Shown: positions 44,101-54,258 of the stretch, piece by piece | Position numbering within the stretch: position 1 is the stretch's first letter | How the letters are laid out: each line of letters begins with the position of its first letter | Origin: Endomychus coccineus | Taxonomy: Eukaryota; Arthropoda; Insecta; Coleoptera; Endomychidae | NCBI GenBank assembly: GCA_958510875.1 | Contig: OY294070.1 | Location: forward strand, 8,742,001 to 8,806,000 | Direction of reading: 5' to 3' | DNA length: 64,000 nucleotides | Notes under the pieces: generated by a model | What the model was told of the DNA's origin: nothing | What the model saw: the letters and a program-made list of their open reading frames with translations, nothing else | Database searches by the model: none | Program-made: the position numbers and the translations under genes

Positions 44101-47100
44101 GGTAATTTTCATAAATTGTTGAAGCTTATAAATGGGACGTTTGAGATTAACGACGTCTGAAAAAACTATCTTGGTCTTTCGTATTCGAAGGATTAAGAGG
44201 GGGTTGCGAATTATCTTAAAGGGCCGCGAAGAGGTCGTCGTCGTTAGCTGTTGCTTTGGGTGTAGTGCATATGAATTACTATCTGGAAAAAAATACTGTG
44301 GGTGTAAAAATATTCTTCGATTCTCCAGCTTGGGCAACGCCTGGTATATGAACAATCAAGTCATTTATAAAATTGGATTGATAGATTTAACTAAGAAATG
44401 AAATGTAACAAAAGTTATCTGAAAATCTTGTAGGTCGTTTGGATTTCGAGAAGCGATAGTAACGGGACAATAATGAACTACAAATTATGAAATAACGGTT
44501 TTAGTAACAAGAAAAACTAAATTACAGTAATTGTTGGAAATGTGCCCCGTTTTGTTCGATGCTTTTAACCACTTCGGGTATATTCGGGTAACTATTTTAA
44601 TTAAATTTTCTCATTTAATCTATATTTTGGGGCCTGAAAATGTGCCTATGCAACGGCCCCGATGATAATCTCACGACATGGAGCGAAAACGGCACGCGAA
44701 AAGTCGTCGTAAAGCCGTATTAGGTACAGAAAGTTTTCACTTTTCCAACTCGCGAGCTACGGGCTTCTCACGTGAACGTCATTCGATTTATCGAAAATTA
44801 ACTATATCAAAACTGTTTTCGACCCGGTTTGGGGCTGTTTCGACCTTGTAAAAGGTTCAAAGTTAACATTTCGACCATTTTCTAACTAACAATAATTTGT
44901 AGTTCATTATTGTTTTACAACTGATAAAAATAGGTATGAAATTTGTAGGTTATTGATGATGTCAGTGTGACAGTGACATAATTATTTCAAACGTAAAGTA
45001 AGACACAGGTTTTAGATTCCACAACCACCCTTGATCAAGATAATTTTTGATATCCCGGTACATTTTTAAATCATTCAACAGAAATTGGACATTCGAAATA
45101 AGTCTTTAATTGAAGATGTAGGAAGACTAATGGTGTAAAACTGTATGTTTATTAATATACGTTTGATAATTAACACATTCAAGATCAAAACGAAGCTGCG
45201 TCGTAACAATAGTAGCAAACTTGTGAGAACCTGTTCAAGTCGGTGCAAATTAGGCTCTTCTTTTTCGTCAAGTTATATCATTATTGAGCTCATCATGTTT
45301 TGCCGTACATTGGGAACAATCTTCTACATACCGTTTAAAGAATACGGGTTGAAAATCTAATGAATTTATTACAGATTTCTCTAGGCATTCCATGCCAAAC
45401 GTTTTTTGATGCCGTTTAAAGAATACGGGTTGAAAATCTAATGAATTTATTACAGATTTCTCTAGGCATTCCATGCCAAACGTTTTTTGATGCTACTCAA
45501 TGCCAAAACGATTGGTATATTTGTAAATAAAGAAGCAACGTCCAAGGAAATTAGTTGATGATCTACGGGTGCGGATTGATTTTTTATAAATTCATTAAAA
45601 TGCCATGAGTCTTTCACATAAAATTCATTTTTTCCTATTATATTGTTGATAGATTTTGATGAAAATTTTGATAAATTGTACGTAGGCGCACCAATAATAC
45701 TAACAATGGGTCTTAAAGGTATATCACTTTTATCTAGTTTCGGAAGCCTATAGATAGAAGGTGCTTAGCCTATTATGACAAATTAATCTATTTTTCAATT
45801 CAATTGGGATTATCTCATTTTTGTACCACTTATTTATTAATTTATTCGTGTTATTTAGTACTGATAACGTAGCGCTAGATTTTAATTTTTCGTAAGTTGT
45901 TTCATCATTTTAAAGATTTCCTATTTTGTTTTCTAGTAATTTCTATGCATTATGACAGTTTTATAACATTTATCCGCGTTCAAAACTAATATTTGAGGGT
46001 TATCATCTAAGAACTCTTTTGTCTTTTTTGTGTGATAGTTCAAACGATTTTTTGCTATGCCTATTCCTGCTTTCTGTTTATTCTTTTTATTTGTCAAGAT
46101 GTTACAAATTTTGTTTCTAATTTTAATTTTTTGCCTCAAAATTTTTATTCCTAATTTCACATTCTAAATTAGCAATTATATTGTCGATAGGCAGTTTTTT
46201 GTTATCAGGCAATGCAAATTTCGGAACTTATCTTAACGTGTGTTGCTGCACCTCTTCCGGAATTTTTGTGTCAGTTGGGTTTTTCAACCATTGTTCATTG
46301 ATATTGTGTTTTCCATAAGCTATTTATTACGACTTATTAATCAGTACTTCAAAATGACACATAATTGAAGGTGAAGCCAACGTATTGGGTATTTCCAGAG
46401 ATAAGATATCAAGACCCATACAAATCTATGGCATCTAAGTACTCAATTTCAGAATAAATATTAGGTAACGAGTTATCTTTTTATAGATTATCATGTTATC
46501 TTAGTATAGATTATTGTGTAAAGTTTCCCCCTTATATCATATAAAATATATTTGAACGCTCGGTTCGGTACGTTACAACTGATTTTCATACCATCGAATA
46601 AGCAACTTGGTTGTGTAACACTTAAATATCTTCTGTGGACTAAGTTTGACCAAATAAACAAATAATGCCATATGTGGTTGAACATCATCATCACGATGAT
46701 CATCACTACGATGATCACCATCATCATGTCCATGAAGAACACCATCATCACCACGATGACCACCATCACCATAATAATGGCGAAGAATGCTGTTGTGAAT
46801 GCCTGAGATGTTTGTTGTGTTGTGGCTGTCTTCTCACCATATGCAATTGTTTTGGAGATTTATTTGGATGTTTTCATTGACGAAACGTTCGTTAAATTTC
46901 AATAAGTTAGTTCAGTGTTTTTTTATTTAATGTAATAAGTAAATCCGTTCTATTTGTAAGTAATATGCAGTTTTTTTCACCTCAACTCACTTCAAAGACG
47001 ATATGCCTCGAAACGTTGTGGAGTTAAGTTGTGTTTTTTTGGTGACTTTGTTACCTGGTGTTGTGAACCTCAAAATGTTGTATTGATAAGACTAACAATA

Positions 47101-50100
47101 CCATAAAATGTTTTTAAAAATATTTGGTGTAACCCTTCCGTTTTGAAAATCCAGTCTAGATCGACGAACAAAATTCTGATTTAATAAAAAAATATCCATA
47201 TAGCGGATTGCATTGTTAATTCGGGCGTTGCAGGGTTTGACGTCATATCTCTAGAAGATCTCTAGTCTAATGGCAATTATCGCGAAAAAAATTGTTTTAC
47301 AGTTCAACAACTATCCCCCGCAACCCCCGCGTTGCGTGGGGGGGGGAGCACGAGAAAATCAAAAAGTTAATTTCGAGTGTTGCAAAAATACTTATTGGTA
47401 TATAATTTATTACAAGATATAGTATTAATTACGTGTAAATAACAAATTATTTTTGATAATCAAAATATGTTGCTTATTTTTAGTTAAAGTTCAAAGTATA
47501 TTTGGTATTTTGCTATTTTTTTTAATGACGAGTATAATACGCAGACAATTTGACTTAGCATAATAACTAACAAATATCCTAGAAATTATAAATGCAGGAA
47601 AATTAAAACGGTTTTGGCCCTTGGAACCTACTGGAAGAAACATTATGACCCTAAGGCTGTAAAGTTTGGAGACTGCTGCTCTAATCTAATGGTAATATTC
47701 GGGAAAAAATTACTTACTGCCCAAAAATTATTAAAATGTATTAATAATAATTGTAGCTGGGATAGCTCAAAAATGGGTATTACGAATTTTTTTTTTTAAA
47801 ATGAAAATGTATTTCTCAAAGTCAGTGAACTATGTCTCGTTACTTTTGACTAGTGGAATAACATTTTTACAAATATTACAAAGAATGAGTCATTTATTAT
47901 TGAGCCACATATCTCAGATCATACATCTCAGGTATTAAAATTCACACTGGAAAGGGAAAATAGACAGAAGAACACATTCAGAAGGTCAAGAAACTTTAGC
48001 GAGAATAACAAAAAAAAGATTTTGGAGGATTTACAAATTTGTACTTGGGAAAATATTTTATCACTTCCTCAAACCGAGGTTAATAAAAAATGGGATCTTT
48101 TTATAGAGCAATATGAAAAATTATTTGAACAAAATTTTCCATTAAAAAAATACAACATTTGCAGTAAGAGCAAAAAAATTAAAGTAAAAAATCAGGAGTT
48201 AGACTCTTTAAAAAATTCCCTAGATCTATTAAATATAATCTCAAAATTTGATCCAAATTATAATGTACTACATAAAAAGCTAAAACATGATTATGACTCA
48301 AAGACAAAAACTCTTCAAAAAGCAAATACTAAACTCAAGTAATAAATCAAAAACCCCCTGGAATATTGTAAATAATGTATGTAATAAAAATAAGAAAAAT
48401 AATGATATAAAAATTACGGGCGATCTAAATAAAGTTGTAAACGATTTTAATGATTTCTTTATAAATTCTGGAAAAAAGGTTATACAATGATAAAAATAAT
48501 CAAGAACCTTATGTTTGTCCCATTGAACCTCTGTCGAATAGTTTTTATCTTTATCCAGTCACAGAAGATGAGATAATAAAGAGTTGTAATCAGCTGCAAA
48601 ATAAGTTTAGTTTTGGTGTTGACGGCATTCCCCTAACTATTCTTAAATTCCCATTAACAAAAATACAAAAAATATTATGTCATATTATAAATTGTATATT
48701 TGAAAATGGTATATTTCCCGACGCTTTAAAGGTAGCAATAGTAAAGCCTTTGTATAAAAAAGGAGGCTGCGAGGACTTGGGTAGCTATCGGCCTATTAGC
48801 CTACTTTCTTCGTTTGCCAAACTGGTAGAAAACATTTTGAGTCACAGATTGGTAGGTTTTTTTACAAAATTCAAAATTTTTAACAAAAGTCAACATGGCT
48901 TTCTTAGGGGCCGAAGTACAATGACAGCTGTTTTCGAATATACTAGATTTGTGTTAAAGGCTTTGGATAATCAAGAGATACCTTGTGGAATTTTCTTAGA
49001 CTTATCCAAAGCCTTTGACTGTATAGATCACACAATTTTAATCAAAAAACTGAAAAATTACGGTATACGAGGGAAACAGTTGTCAATTATAGTCAGCTAC
49101 TTAAAAGATAGAAACCAAGTTGTAGAAATGAACTCAGACCAGAACCAATACATATCAAAAAAAATATATATTGAAATGGGAGTGCCACAGGGCTCTATAT
49201 TAGGGCCTCTTCTCTTTCTAATATTTATCAATGATTTGCCTATAATAATATCGGAAAGTGGTCATACCTCGATAAACTATGCGGACGACGAGAATGTTGC
49301 CATTAAAAGTAACAATATTGAGAATTTGAATCAGGAGTTGATCCTAGTGCTGACAGAGATTGAAAATTGGTGTCAAGTCAATAAACTTGTAATTAACAAG
49401 TCAAAAACAAAGTGTGTGATTTTTCAAACTAATAAGTCGAATATTGAAATTCCAAAAACTCTTACTTTGAATAACCAAATTATTGACGTAGATAATAGTA
49501 CCAAATTTTTGTGACTTATTATAGACAAAAATTTGAATTGGTATGAACAAATAACATCTCTTTCAAACTGACTCAAATCTAAACTATACGTATTAAGAAC
49601 TTTAAAAAAATCGGTGGACAAGGAAACTCTAATGGTTGTCTATTACGCCTTTTTTCAGTCTCTGATAACTTATGGGATTACTTTCTGGGGCAACAGCTCT
49701 CAATCTAAACAGATTTTGATTCTACAAAAAATGGCAATACGCATAATTTATGGCCTGAGGCATCGAAACTCCTGTAGAGGTACTTTTCGCAAATTCAATA
49801 TTTTAACTGTTCCGGCACTTTATATCTCGGAAAGTCTTATGTTCAACTTCAGGAACAAACACTATTCGGCAGAGTATGAAAACGGACAAGTATATTAAAC
49901 TCGTAAGATTTTATATCTTTACCCAGAGGTTGACTTAACATTATATCAAAAAAATATGGAATACATGAGCCTTAAGCTTTTTAACAAACTTCCAAATGAG
50001 ATTAAAGAGATTAAGGAATTAAAAAAATTCAAAGCAGCTGTTACTAAATTGCTAATAACTTTAGAACCTTATACAGTTGCAGATTTTTTAGAACAATAAG

Positions 50101-51018
50101 TCTGTATATTATGTGCTAACATTTTACGGTGATAGTTTTTCTATATTATTTTTTATTTGTTTATATATGTATATATATGTAGTGAAGTGTATATACATAT
50201 AGTTACTACGACGTTTTTTAATATTGTATTGTTCATGTTTATTTTTTAAATGTAGACAAACCATGTTGAAATAAAGATTATTATTATTATTATTTTTATC
50301 TAAAAATAGTATTTAACAACCAAAGGAAACTGTAGTAAATGGTAAACCAAACATTTACAGGTTGTTATATCCCGTTTCGAATGTTTCAACTGCATTACGA
50401 TTATGACCAGATTCAGTGGTTCATGTTGATTCTTTCTGTCTTTCTGAATGACGGTTAAAATTTGACATGAATCTTAGGACGCTAGGACAGAGTTAGTGGA
50501 GTCAAGTTGTGCTTTTTTTGGTATCTCAAAATGTTCTTATTGATAAGACTACAACACCCTAAAATTTCTATTTGGTGCAACCCTTTCGTATATGCAAAAA
50601 ACAGATATGGCTGCTGAATGTATGTAAATAATAATTAATTATTCCATCCCAAAAAAAGGAGACAACACACTTCATGAGCGGAAATAAAACTTCTCATCTT
50701 CAGGATTGAATGTTTCCCAAGCAGTGCGCGATATTCCTTCAATAAAAGCTTAATCCGTATTTTCGCATTGTTATTGTACTGATATTTTTATTTTTCCAGG
50801 GGTACACTCAGAACATCCTTGTAGAACTGGCCGAAACATCTTCTGGTACTTCCGCTCTCCAACTGAAGACGGTCTTGACGAAAATCAGAACGAATCAAGA
50901 CACTAAAACTGCAGAAGTCCTCAGAAAAATCGGCACGGTATTACAAGATCTGGATAAAGACACAAGTTACCTTTGTACAGCCCTGCGACACATACCGCCA
51001 TTACAATTTTCTCTATAA
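35098..51018 (+). CDS. Predicted secreted protein, 302 aa, unknown function
   Basis: Exons 35098-35151, 41957-42258, 42748-43081 and 50800-51018 join in phase (909 bp with stop); the 5' UTR may add exons. Residues 1-18 (MNSIKSYGFFLFPLIIIQ) form a hydrophobic signal peptide ending exactly at the first intron, with cleavage likely around ICHSQDD. The mature protein is hydrophilic and cysteine-poor: a Pro/Thr/Ser linker (PDGSPSTTTAMPTSTHKPG), a segment NPLGPEQYFLKEISYKDYVQ, an acidic segment (GDLPDDLENLIG) and a C-terminal helical region (LVELAETSSGTSALQLKTVL). I do not recognise a family. All junctions are GT-AG, and the intact frame across TE-filled introns supports a real gene. It is on the same strand as ACC. 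Confidence 0.85.
36822..37115 (-). CDS. 97-codon ORF in the foldback element's centre
   Basis: Begins MRGRDGISYSRTNLCLNCFN just inside the right arm and ends NTSMGMHTFSI. The protein is acidic in its second half (SFVELDEEEVQRSAKKARLE, with a KKAR cluster). I recognise no transposase motif. Its place, the only ORF between long inverted repeats, suggests an element-encoded or captured exon; it may equally be a chance ORF. Confidence 0.35.
   Translation of the reverse strand: MRGRDGISYSRTNLCLNCFNLENCSNAELPQISIHESDSREMETDQYTITKTVLKETFENTRESFSFVELDEEEVQRSAKKARLETNTSMGMHTFSI
38222..38370 (+). pseudogene. Harbinger accessory (SANT/MADF-like) fragment
   Basis: Reads CKKRSRSSEEQIEFLLKFIL, KNKDFVATGKF, then VNIRG and a stop at 38370. 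A Ser/Arg start followed by EEQ, a hydrophobic helix and N-x-D-hydrophobic-A-x-GKF is like the accessory ORF of Harbinger elements. Truncated. Confidence 0.55.
38365..38589 (-). pseudogene. Harbinger transposase C-terminal exon
   Basis: The minus strand ends with VNIANAEDRAAGRRIRQNII then TSYF. The pattern of Gly-Arg-x-x-Arg followed by a hydrophobic pair and a terminal Tyr-Phe is typical of the C-terminus of DDE_Tnp_4 transposases. The catalytic core is absent. Confidence 0.6.
38910..39176 (-). pseudogene. Penelope-like GIY-YIG, minus copy, cut by Harbinger
   Basis: MICPDCDDFYIGRTRRNFKL to SLSILHNQT matches the plus copy closely, then runs into the Harbinger end at 38989; the remaining residues are not PLE. 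The GIY-YIG core Tyr-Ile-Gly is intact. Confidence 0.88.
39338..39670 (+). pseudogene. Penelope-like GIY-YIG endonuclease, plus copy
   Basis: An open 110-codon module: CPDCDDFYIGRTRRNFKLRY, EEHFRSFRLNKTDSTF, LETGHNFPNLDSLSVLH and LNILESIEIYKGVKN. It holds Cys-x-x-Cys, YIG, Arg and Glu landmarks of the PLE nuclease. No RT precedes it because the copy starts at the inverted junction near 39253, so it is 5'-truncated. Confidence 0.88.
40604..40881. other. Intron remainder, nothing recognised
   Basis: Sequence between two transposons in the first intron of the 302-residue gene; no motif seen. Confidence 0.4.
40882..41851. mobile_element. CCGGGATATC-ended element, copy a
   Basis: The inverted ends CCGGGATATCAAAAATTAT and its complement are flanked by TA on both sides; similarity between ends extends ~100 bp (GGTTGTGGAATC, CGTGTGTCTTAC). 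The interior is GC-richer than its surroundings and has no recognisable transposase. Copy b (43294-45058) carries the same interior in the opposite orientation. Probably a non-autonomous TA-targeting element. Confidence 0.88.
41957..42258 (+). CDS. 302-aa gene exon 2
   Basis: Acceptor GGTTTCAG, donor GTATGT. Encodes ICHSQDDLRGPPLIEPTVNL to SGDYSNYFD, leaving two bases of an Arg codon. Contains the Thr/Ser/Pro-rich linker. Confidence 0.87.
42259..42747 (+). other. Intron 2 of the 302-aa gene
   Basis: 489 bp of plain AT-rich intron; no feature seen. Confidence 0.6.
42748..43081 (+). CDS. 302-aa gene exon 3
   Basis: Begins with G completing the Arg codon, then YKVPVEAARSQEVEQQKSTP to KKLGLNKYQ; donor GTAAGA. 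Contains the acidic DLPDDLENLIGDAPAYIL and the FYLAKATREPPITAYVQLL segments. Confidence 0.88.
43294..45058. mobile_element. CCGGGATATC-ended element, copy b, with PLE insertion
   Basis: Same ends and interior as copy a, reversed. Collinearity with copy a breaks near 43795 and resumes near 44660 (CATGGAGCGAAAACGGCACG). The inserted part includes a PLE fragment at 43790-44000. Flanked by TA on both sides. Confidence 0.87.
43790..44000 (-). mobile_element. Penelope-like RT fragment inside copy b
   Basis: The minus strand reads FTCEIEVNKYINFLDLNIRH then DADGKIK, the same as the family 1 stretch at 17270-17310. The flanking 44001-44650 contains no clear domain. Confidence 0.8.
45140..46295 (-). 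mobile_element. Penelope-like element, RT N-terminal to middle part
   Basis: Minus strand, in order: LVLNADKCYKTVIMHRNY (the ADKG-like start of PLE RT, 45933-46160), then RPIVSIIGAPTYNLSKF, VKDSWHFNEFI and LISLDVASLFTNIP (about 45510-45720), then LEKSVINSLDFQPVFFKRY. An in-frame 81-bp tandem duplication (45331-45411 and 45412-45492) repeats this last segment. Several stops and frameshifts make it a pseudogene. Confidence 0.9.
46540..46570 (+). promoter_or_regulatory. Possible TATA box and initiator for the His/Cys ORF
   Basis: TATAAAA at 46540-46546, followed 25-28 bp later by TTCGGTACG, near the arthropod initiator pattern. It would give a ~95-base 5' UTR for the ORF at 46665. Confidence 0.35.
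46665..46880 (+). CDS. His-rich, Cys-rich small protein, 71 aa
   Basis: ATG at 46665, TGA at 46878-46880. Residues 7-36 are almost only His and acidic (twenty His, in HHHHDDHH-like blocks); residues 42-69 hold eleven Cys among Leu, Ile and Gly (CCCECLRCLLCCGCLLTIC). The front half looks like a metal-binding (Zn, Cu or Ni) region; the back half looks like a Cys-rich membrane-anchored tail of the CYSTM kind. No signal peptide. It lies on the same strand within the last intron of the 302-aa gene and does not belong to any transposon I recognise. The His run comes from CAT/CAC-GAT triplet repeats, so a chance repeat ORF is an alternative, but the abrupt change to Cys-rich sequence argues for a gene. 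Confidence 0.62.
   Translation: MPYVVEHHHHDDHHYDDHHHHVHEEHHHHHDDHHHHNNGEECCCECLRCLLCCGCLLTICNCFGDLFGCFH
46990..47890. other. Dispersed repeat and unassigned intron
   Basis: 47030-47160 matches 50505-50600 (GGAGTTAAGTTGTG against GGAGTCAAGTTGTG, TGATAAGACTA, TTTGGTG-AACCCTT), a dispersed repeat. At 47315-47350 CCCCCGCAAC and GTTGCGTGGGGG form a GC-rich hairpin in otherwise AT-rich DNA. 47600-47800 reads in part like LINE-adjacent sequence (TYWKKHYDPKAVKFGDCC) but is not assignable. Confidence 0.5.
47890..50295 (+). mobile_element. Non-LTR retrotransposon (Jockey/CR1-like), 5'-truncated
   Basis: Starts in the end of the endonuclease domain (ISDHTSQVLKFTLERENR), passes through the linker (WDLFIEQYEKLFEQNFP), the RT and the C-terminal region, and ends in ATAAAGATTATTATTATTATT, a simple-repeat tail usual for these LINEs. 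The whole lies in the last intron of the 302-aa gene in the sense orientation. Confidence 0.92.
48022..50098 (+). pseudogene. LINE reverse transcriptase ORF, broken
   Basis: Frames in order: linker to 48342, frameshift, to 48490, frameshift, then the main RT to 49514 and C-terminal parts to 49898 and 50098. Motifs: FSFGVDGIP, SYRPISLLSSFAKLVENI, HGFLRGRSTMTAV, FLDLSKAFDCIDHTIL, MGVPQGSILGPLLFLIFIND and YADDENVAI (catalytic YADD intact). A stop at 49512 follows NSTKFL, and frameshifts separate the rest, so it is inactive, though damage is light. Confidence 0.92.
50800..51018 (+). CDS. 302-aa gene exon 4 with stop
   Basis: Acceptor ATTTTTCCAG, seventy-two codons from GYTQNILVELAETSSGTSAL to RHIPPLQFSL and TAA at 51016. 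AATAAA follows at 51032-51037. Confidence 0.87.
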   Translation, partial: GYTQNILVELAETSSGTSALQLKTVLTKIRTNQDTKTAEVLRKIGTVLQDLDKDTSYLCTALRHIPPLQFSL

Positions 51019-51031
51019 AAAATGCAACATA

Positions 51032-51037
51032 AATAAA
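51032..51037 (+). terminator. Polyadenylation signal of the 302-aa gene
   Basis: AATAAA 13 bp after the stop codon, giving a very short 3' UTR. Confidence 0.6.
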
Positions 51038-51151
51038 GACGCTTTATTCTTAGTATAGAACTTTATTCTCTTGGTCTTTCAATTTGTGATCTTTTGTCAT
51101 AAAACCAAAATTGTTGATGAAGCAGTCAGAGAACATTTTTACGGTAACATG

Positions 51152-51433
51152 TCAGATCATGGGAGTTTGCGTAAATTCTTTATTAGCAATTATTTCAATT
51201 GCTGTGGTTTTTGATTTCTCATCCAGGGCAGAAGAATCATGGTGGGAGCAGCATCGAGACGAAAAATACAGCTGCTGGTCATTTAGTCCAGTCAAAAGTG
51301 TGAAAGACATCGAAAATGTTAGAGACCGCACGAGAATGCAAAATTTTTTTTGCATCGTGTTGGCTTCCACATCGTTAGTCAGAAAAAAAAGGTGGTTCAT
51401 GATTATTACTATTAATAAGCAATGATAAACCAT
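51152..51433 (-). CDS. Possible small secreted protein on the opposite strand
   Basis: From ATG at 51433 the minus strand encodes MVYHCLLIVIIMNHLFFLTN, a signal-like hydrophobic start, then a DVEAN region that could be a cleavage site, and ends QTPMI. Two TTTATT (AATAAA on the minus strand) occur 90-110 bp downstream near 51045-51066, tail to tail with the 302-aa gene. An overlapping plus-strand ORF exists, and I recognise no family, so this is only a candidate. Confidence 0.3.
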   Translation of the reverse strand: MVYHCLLIVIIMNHLFFLTNDVEANTMQKKFCILVRSLTFSMSFTLLTGLNDQQLYFSSRCCSHHDSSALDEKSKTTAIEIIANKEFTQTPMI

Positions 51434-51464
51434 TTTCAATTAACAAATGGAATGTCTTTTATGG

Positions 51465-54258
51465 GCAATTCCATTTCCAAGGAGCCCAGTTCAGGGGGGG
51501 GGGTGTTAGCTCATGGCCCGGCTTCTGGTTTTTTCGATTCTACTACTAAAATGATGGCTTCCTGCCAAATTTCAGCTGAAATGGTAAGAACAAAAAAAAA
51601 TGGCGCCTATTTTTCGTTTTTCTGTCATTTTTTGATATTAATTTTTGAAACATCGTCTAGAGAGCCGTTCGCGCCAGTTTGAGTCTAGAAAATTTTTTGA
51701 AAACCCATAGGAAATCGGAAATTTCCCGTAGAATTCGAATTTTTTATTATTTTGGGCCCAGCGGCCATATTTTTTTTTGTAAAATCAAAAAAAACGATTT
51801 TTCGTCTTTTTTTTTTTTTTGAAGCCGCACTTTTCAAAACGTTCTCGTTAAAGAAAATCAAGGAAAATTCAATCAGTATCATTTTTTCTTCAAATGCTCT
51901 TTGTATATTGGCTGTTTTTTTTTAAGACCTCTCAAAAACTCAAAAAATGATATAGGCCAGTCACCAGAGGAAAAATTAAGGAAAAACAATTGAAGGTATG
52001 AATTTGCAGTGTTTTTATAGGTATTTCGGTGTGCTGATGACGGGAAAAATAATCAAAAAATTCCTACAAATTAGCTTCAAAAGTTACGGCCATGTTTAGG
52101 CGCGAAAAAAGACGTGTTTCTTGCGTTTTAAAATAAAACGGTGGCCCAAATTGAATAACATGTCAGGAGACAAATCGTAGAAAAAGTAGAAACGTATCGT
52201 TTGAAATGAAGTAAAATATATTTTGAGGTTATGGTCTTGAGATATCAGCGCATATCGCTTAAAAAATGAAGGTGTAAATTTGGTATGTTTTTACACATAA
52301 TTTGGTGTGCTGAAAACGGGAAAAAAAATCAAAAAATTCCTACGATTTAGCTTCAAAAGTTACGCCCATTATTTGGCGCGAAAAAATACGATTTTCATAT
52401 TTTTTGCGTTTAAAAAGAAAACGATGGCTCAAATGGAAAAACATGTCGAGAGACAAATTGTACAAAAAGTGAAAACGCATCGTTTGAGCGGAAATATAAG
52501 TCATTTCGATGTTACAGTCTTGACATATGAGCAAAATAGTGTTTTTTTAGGGGAATACAAATTTTTTTTTTCTCATTCGAATATTGACCAAAAAAATATT
52601 CTATTCAAATTGAAATATATTTTTTTATAAACTATCTACGGTGAGATTGTCAACCGAAAAATGGACTTACCGACAAGAAAAAGAAATTCTCTTGTAGATC
52701 TCAACAAATGTGATACAAAACATCCTTCAATACTGTTTTCGGGGCTTAAAAAAAATGTAGGACCTCGGAAAATGTGCAAATTTTTCAGGTCAGAAATTTT
52801 TTAGGATGATCAAATCTCAGCTTCTGTTATAGTATCTCACGACGCGTATTCAACGCTAAAGAAAACTTTTCTAGGTTGAGTAGAAGTTGACATATTGATA
52901 TAAATGTGTTTGGGCCTCCCCACAACCCAATTTTGGGCCTATAGAGAAAAAGTTGAGATCGTTGGAAAGTAGACAAATTTTCTAATCTAAATCCAAAAAT
53001 AAGACCTCGTAGCTACCATCATCTAGAATTTAGAGCGCGTTGACATATAAAACTTCATGTGTAAAATAATGCAGCGGCGTAAATTTCTTTACCGCTTATC
53101 TGCCGTAATAGTAGATTTCAACTAGTATATTGAAATTAAAAAACATTTGTATTCCCCTAAAAAACACTATTTTGCTCATATCTCAAGACTGTAACATCGA
53201 AATAACTTATATTTCTGCTCCAACGATGCGATTACTTTTTGTACAATTTGTCTCTCGACATGTTTTTCCATTTGGGCCACCGTTTTCTTTTAAAACGCAA
53301 AAAGTATGAAAATCGTATTTTTTCGCGCCAAAAAATGACCGTAACTTTTGAAGCTAACTCGTAGTAATTTTTTGATTATTTTTCCCGTTTTCAGCACACC
53401 AAATTAAGTTTAAAAACATACCAAATCTACACCTTCATTTTTTAAGCGATATGCGTTGATATCTCAAGACCATAACCTCAAAATATATTTTACTTCATTT
53501 CAAACGATACGTTTCTACTTTTTCTACGATTTGTCTCCTGACATGTTATTCCTTTTGGGCCACCGTTTTATTTTACAACGCAAAAAACATGAAAATCGTC
53601 TTTTTTCGCGCCAAAAATGCCCGTAACTTTTGAAGCTAACTTGTATGAATTTTTTGATTATTTTTCCCGTTTTCAGCACACCGGAATACGTATAAAAACA
53701 CTGCAAATTCACACCTTCAATTGTTTTTCCTTAATTTTTCCTCAGGTGACTGGCCTATATCATTTTTTGGGTTTTTGAGAGGTTTTTAGAGAAAAAACAG
53801 CCAATATACAAAGAGCGTTTGAAGAAAAAATGATACTGATTGAATTTTCCTTGATACTTTTTAACGAGAACGTTTTGAAAAGTGCGGCTTCAAAAAAAAA
53901 AAAAGACGAAAAATCGGTTTTTTTGATTTTACAAAAAAAAATATGGCCGCTGGGCCCAAAATAATAAAAAATTCGAATTCTACGGGAAATTTCCGATTTC
54001 CCATGGGTTTTCAAAAAATTTTCTAGACTCAAACTGGCGCGAACGGCTCTCAAGACGATGTTTCAAAAATTAATATCAAAAAATGACAGAAAAACGAAAA
54101 ATAGGCGCCATTTTTTTTTGTTCTTACCATTTCAGCTGAAATTTGGCAGGAAGCCATCATTTTAGTAGTAGAATCGAAAAAAACCAGAAGCTGGGCCATG
54201 AGCTGACACCCCCCCCCCCCTGAACTGGGCTCCTTGAAAATGGAATTGCCCTTATAAC
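51465..54258. mobile_element. Giant inverted repeat, ~1.1-kb arms, ~575-bp spacer
   Basis: The left arm (about 51465-52570) starts GGCAATTCCATTTCCAAGGA and the right arm (about 53145-54258) ends TCCTTGAAAATGGAATTGCC. Similarity is high along the whole length (shared landmarks GGCAGGAAGCCATCATTTTAG, TTTGGGCCCA, ACATGTCAGGAGACAAAT and their complements). The spacer has a stretch related to ACC intron sequence at 23211-23340. No transposase motif. A G run in the left arm is matched by a C run in the right. Confidence 0.93.

Noticed and set aside
47614..47799. 61-codon plus ORF before the LINE
   Set aside because: Poly-T/Phe end, no start support and no domain; probably decayed LINE or intron.
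51111..51425. 104-codon plus-strand ORF after the 302-aa gene
   Set aside because: Follows the polyadenylation signal, has no motif, and overlaps a more signal-peptide-like minus ORF.
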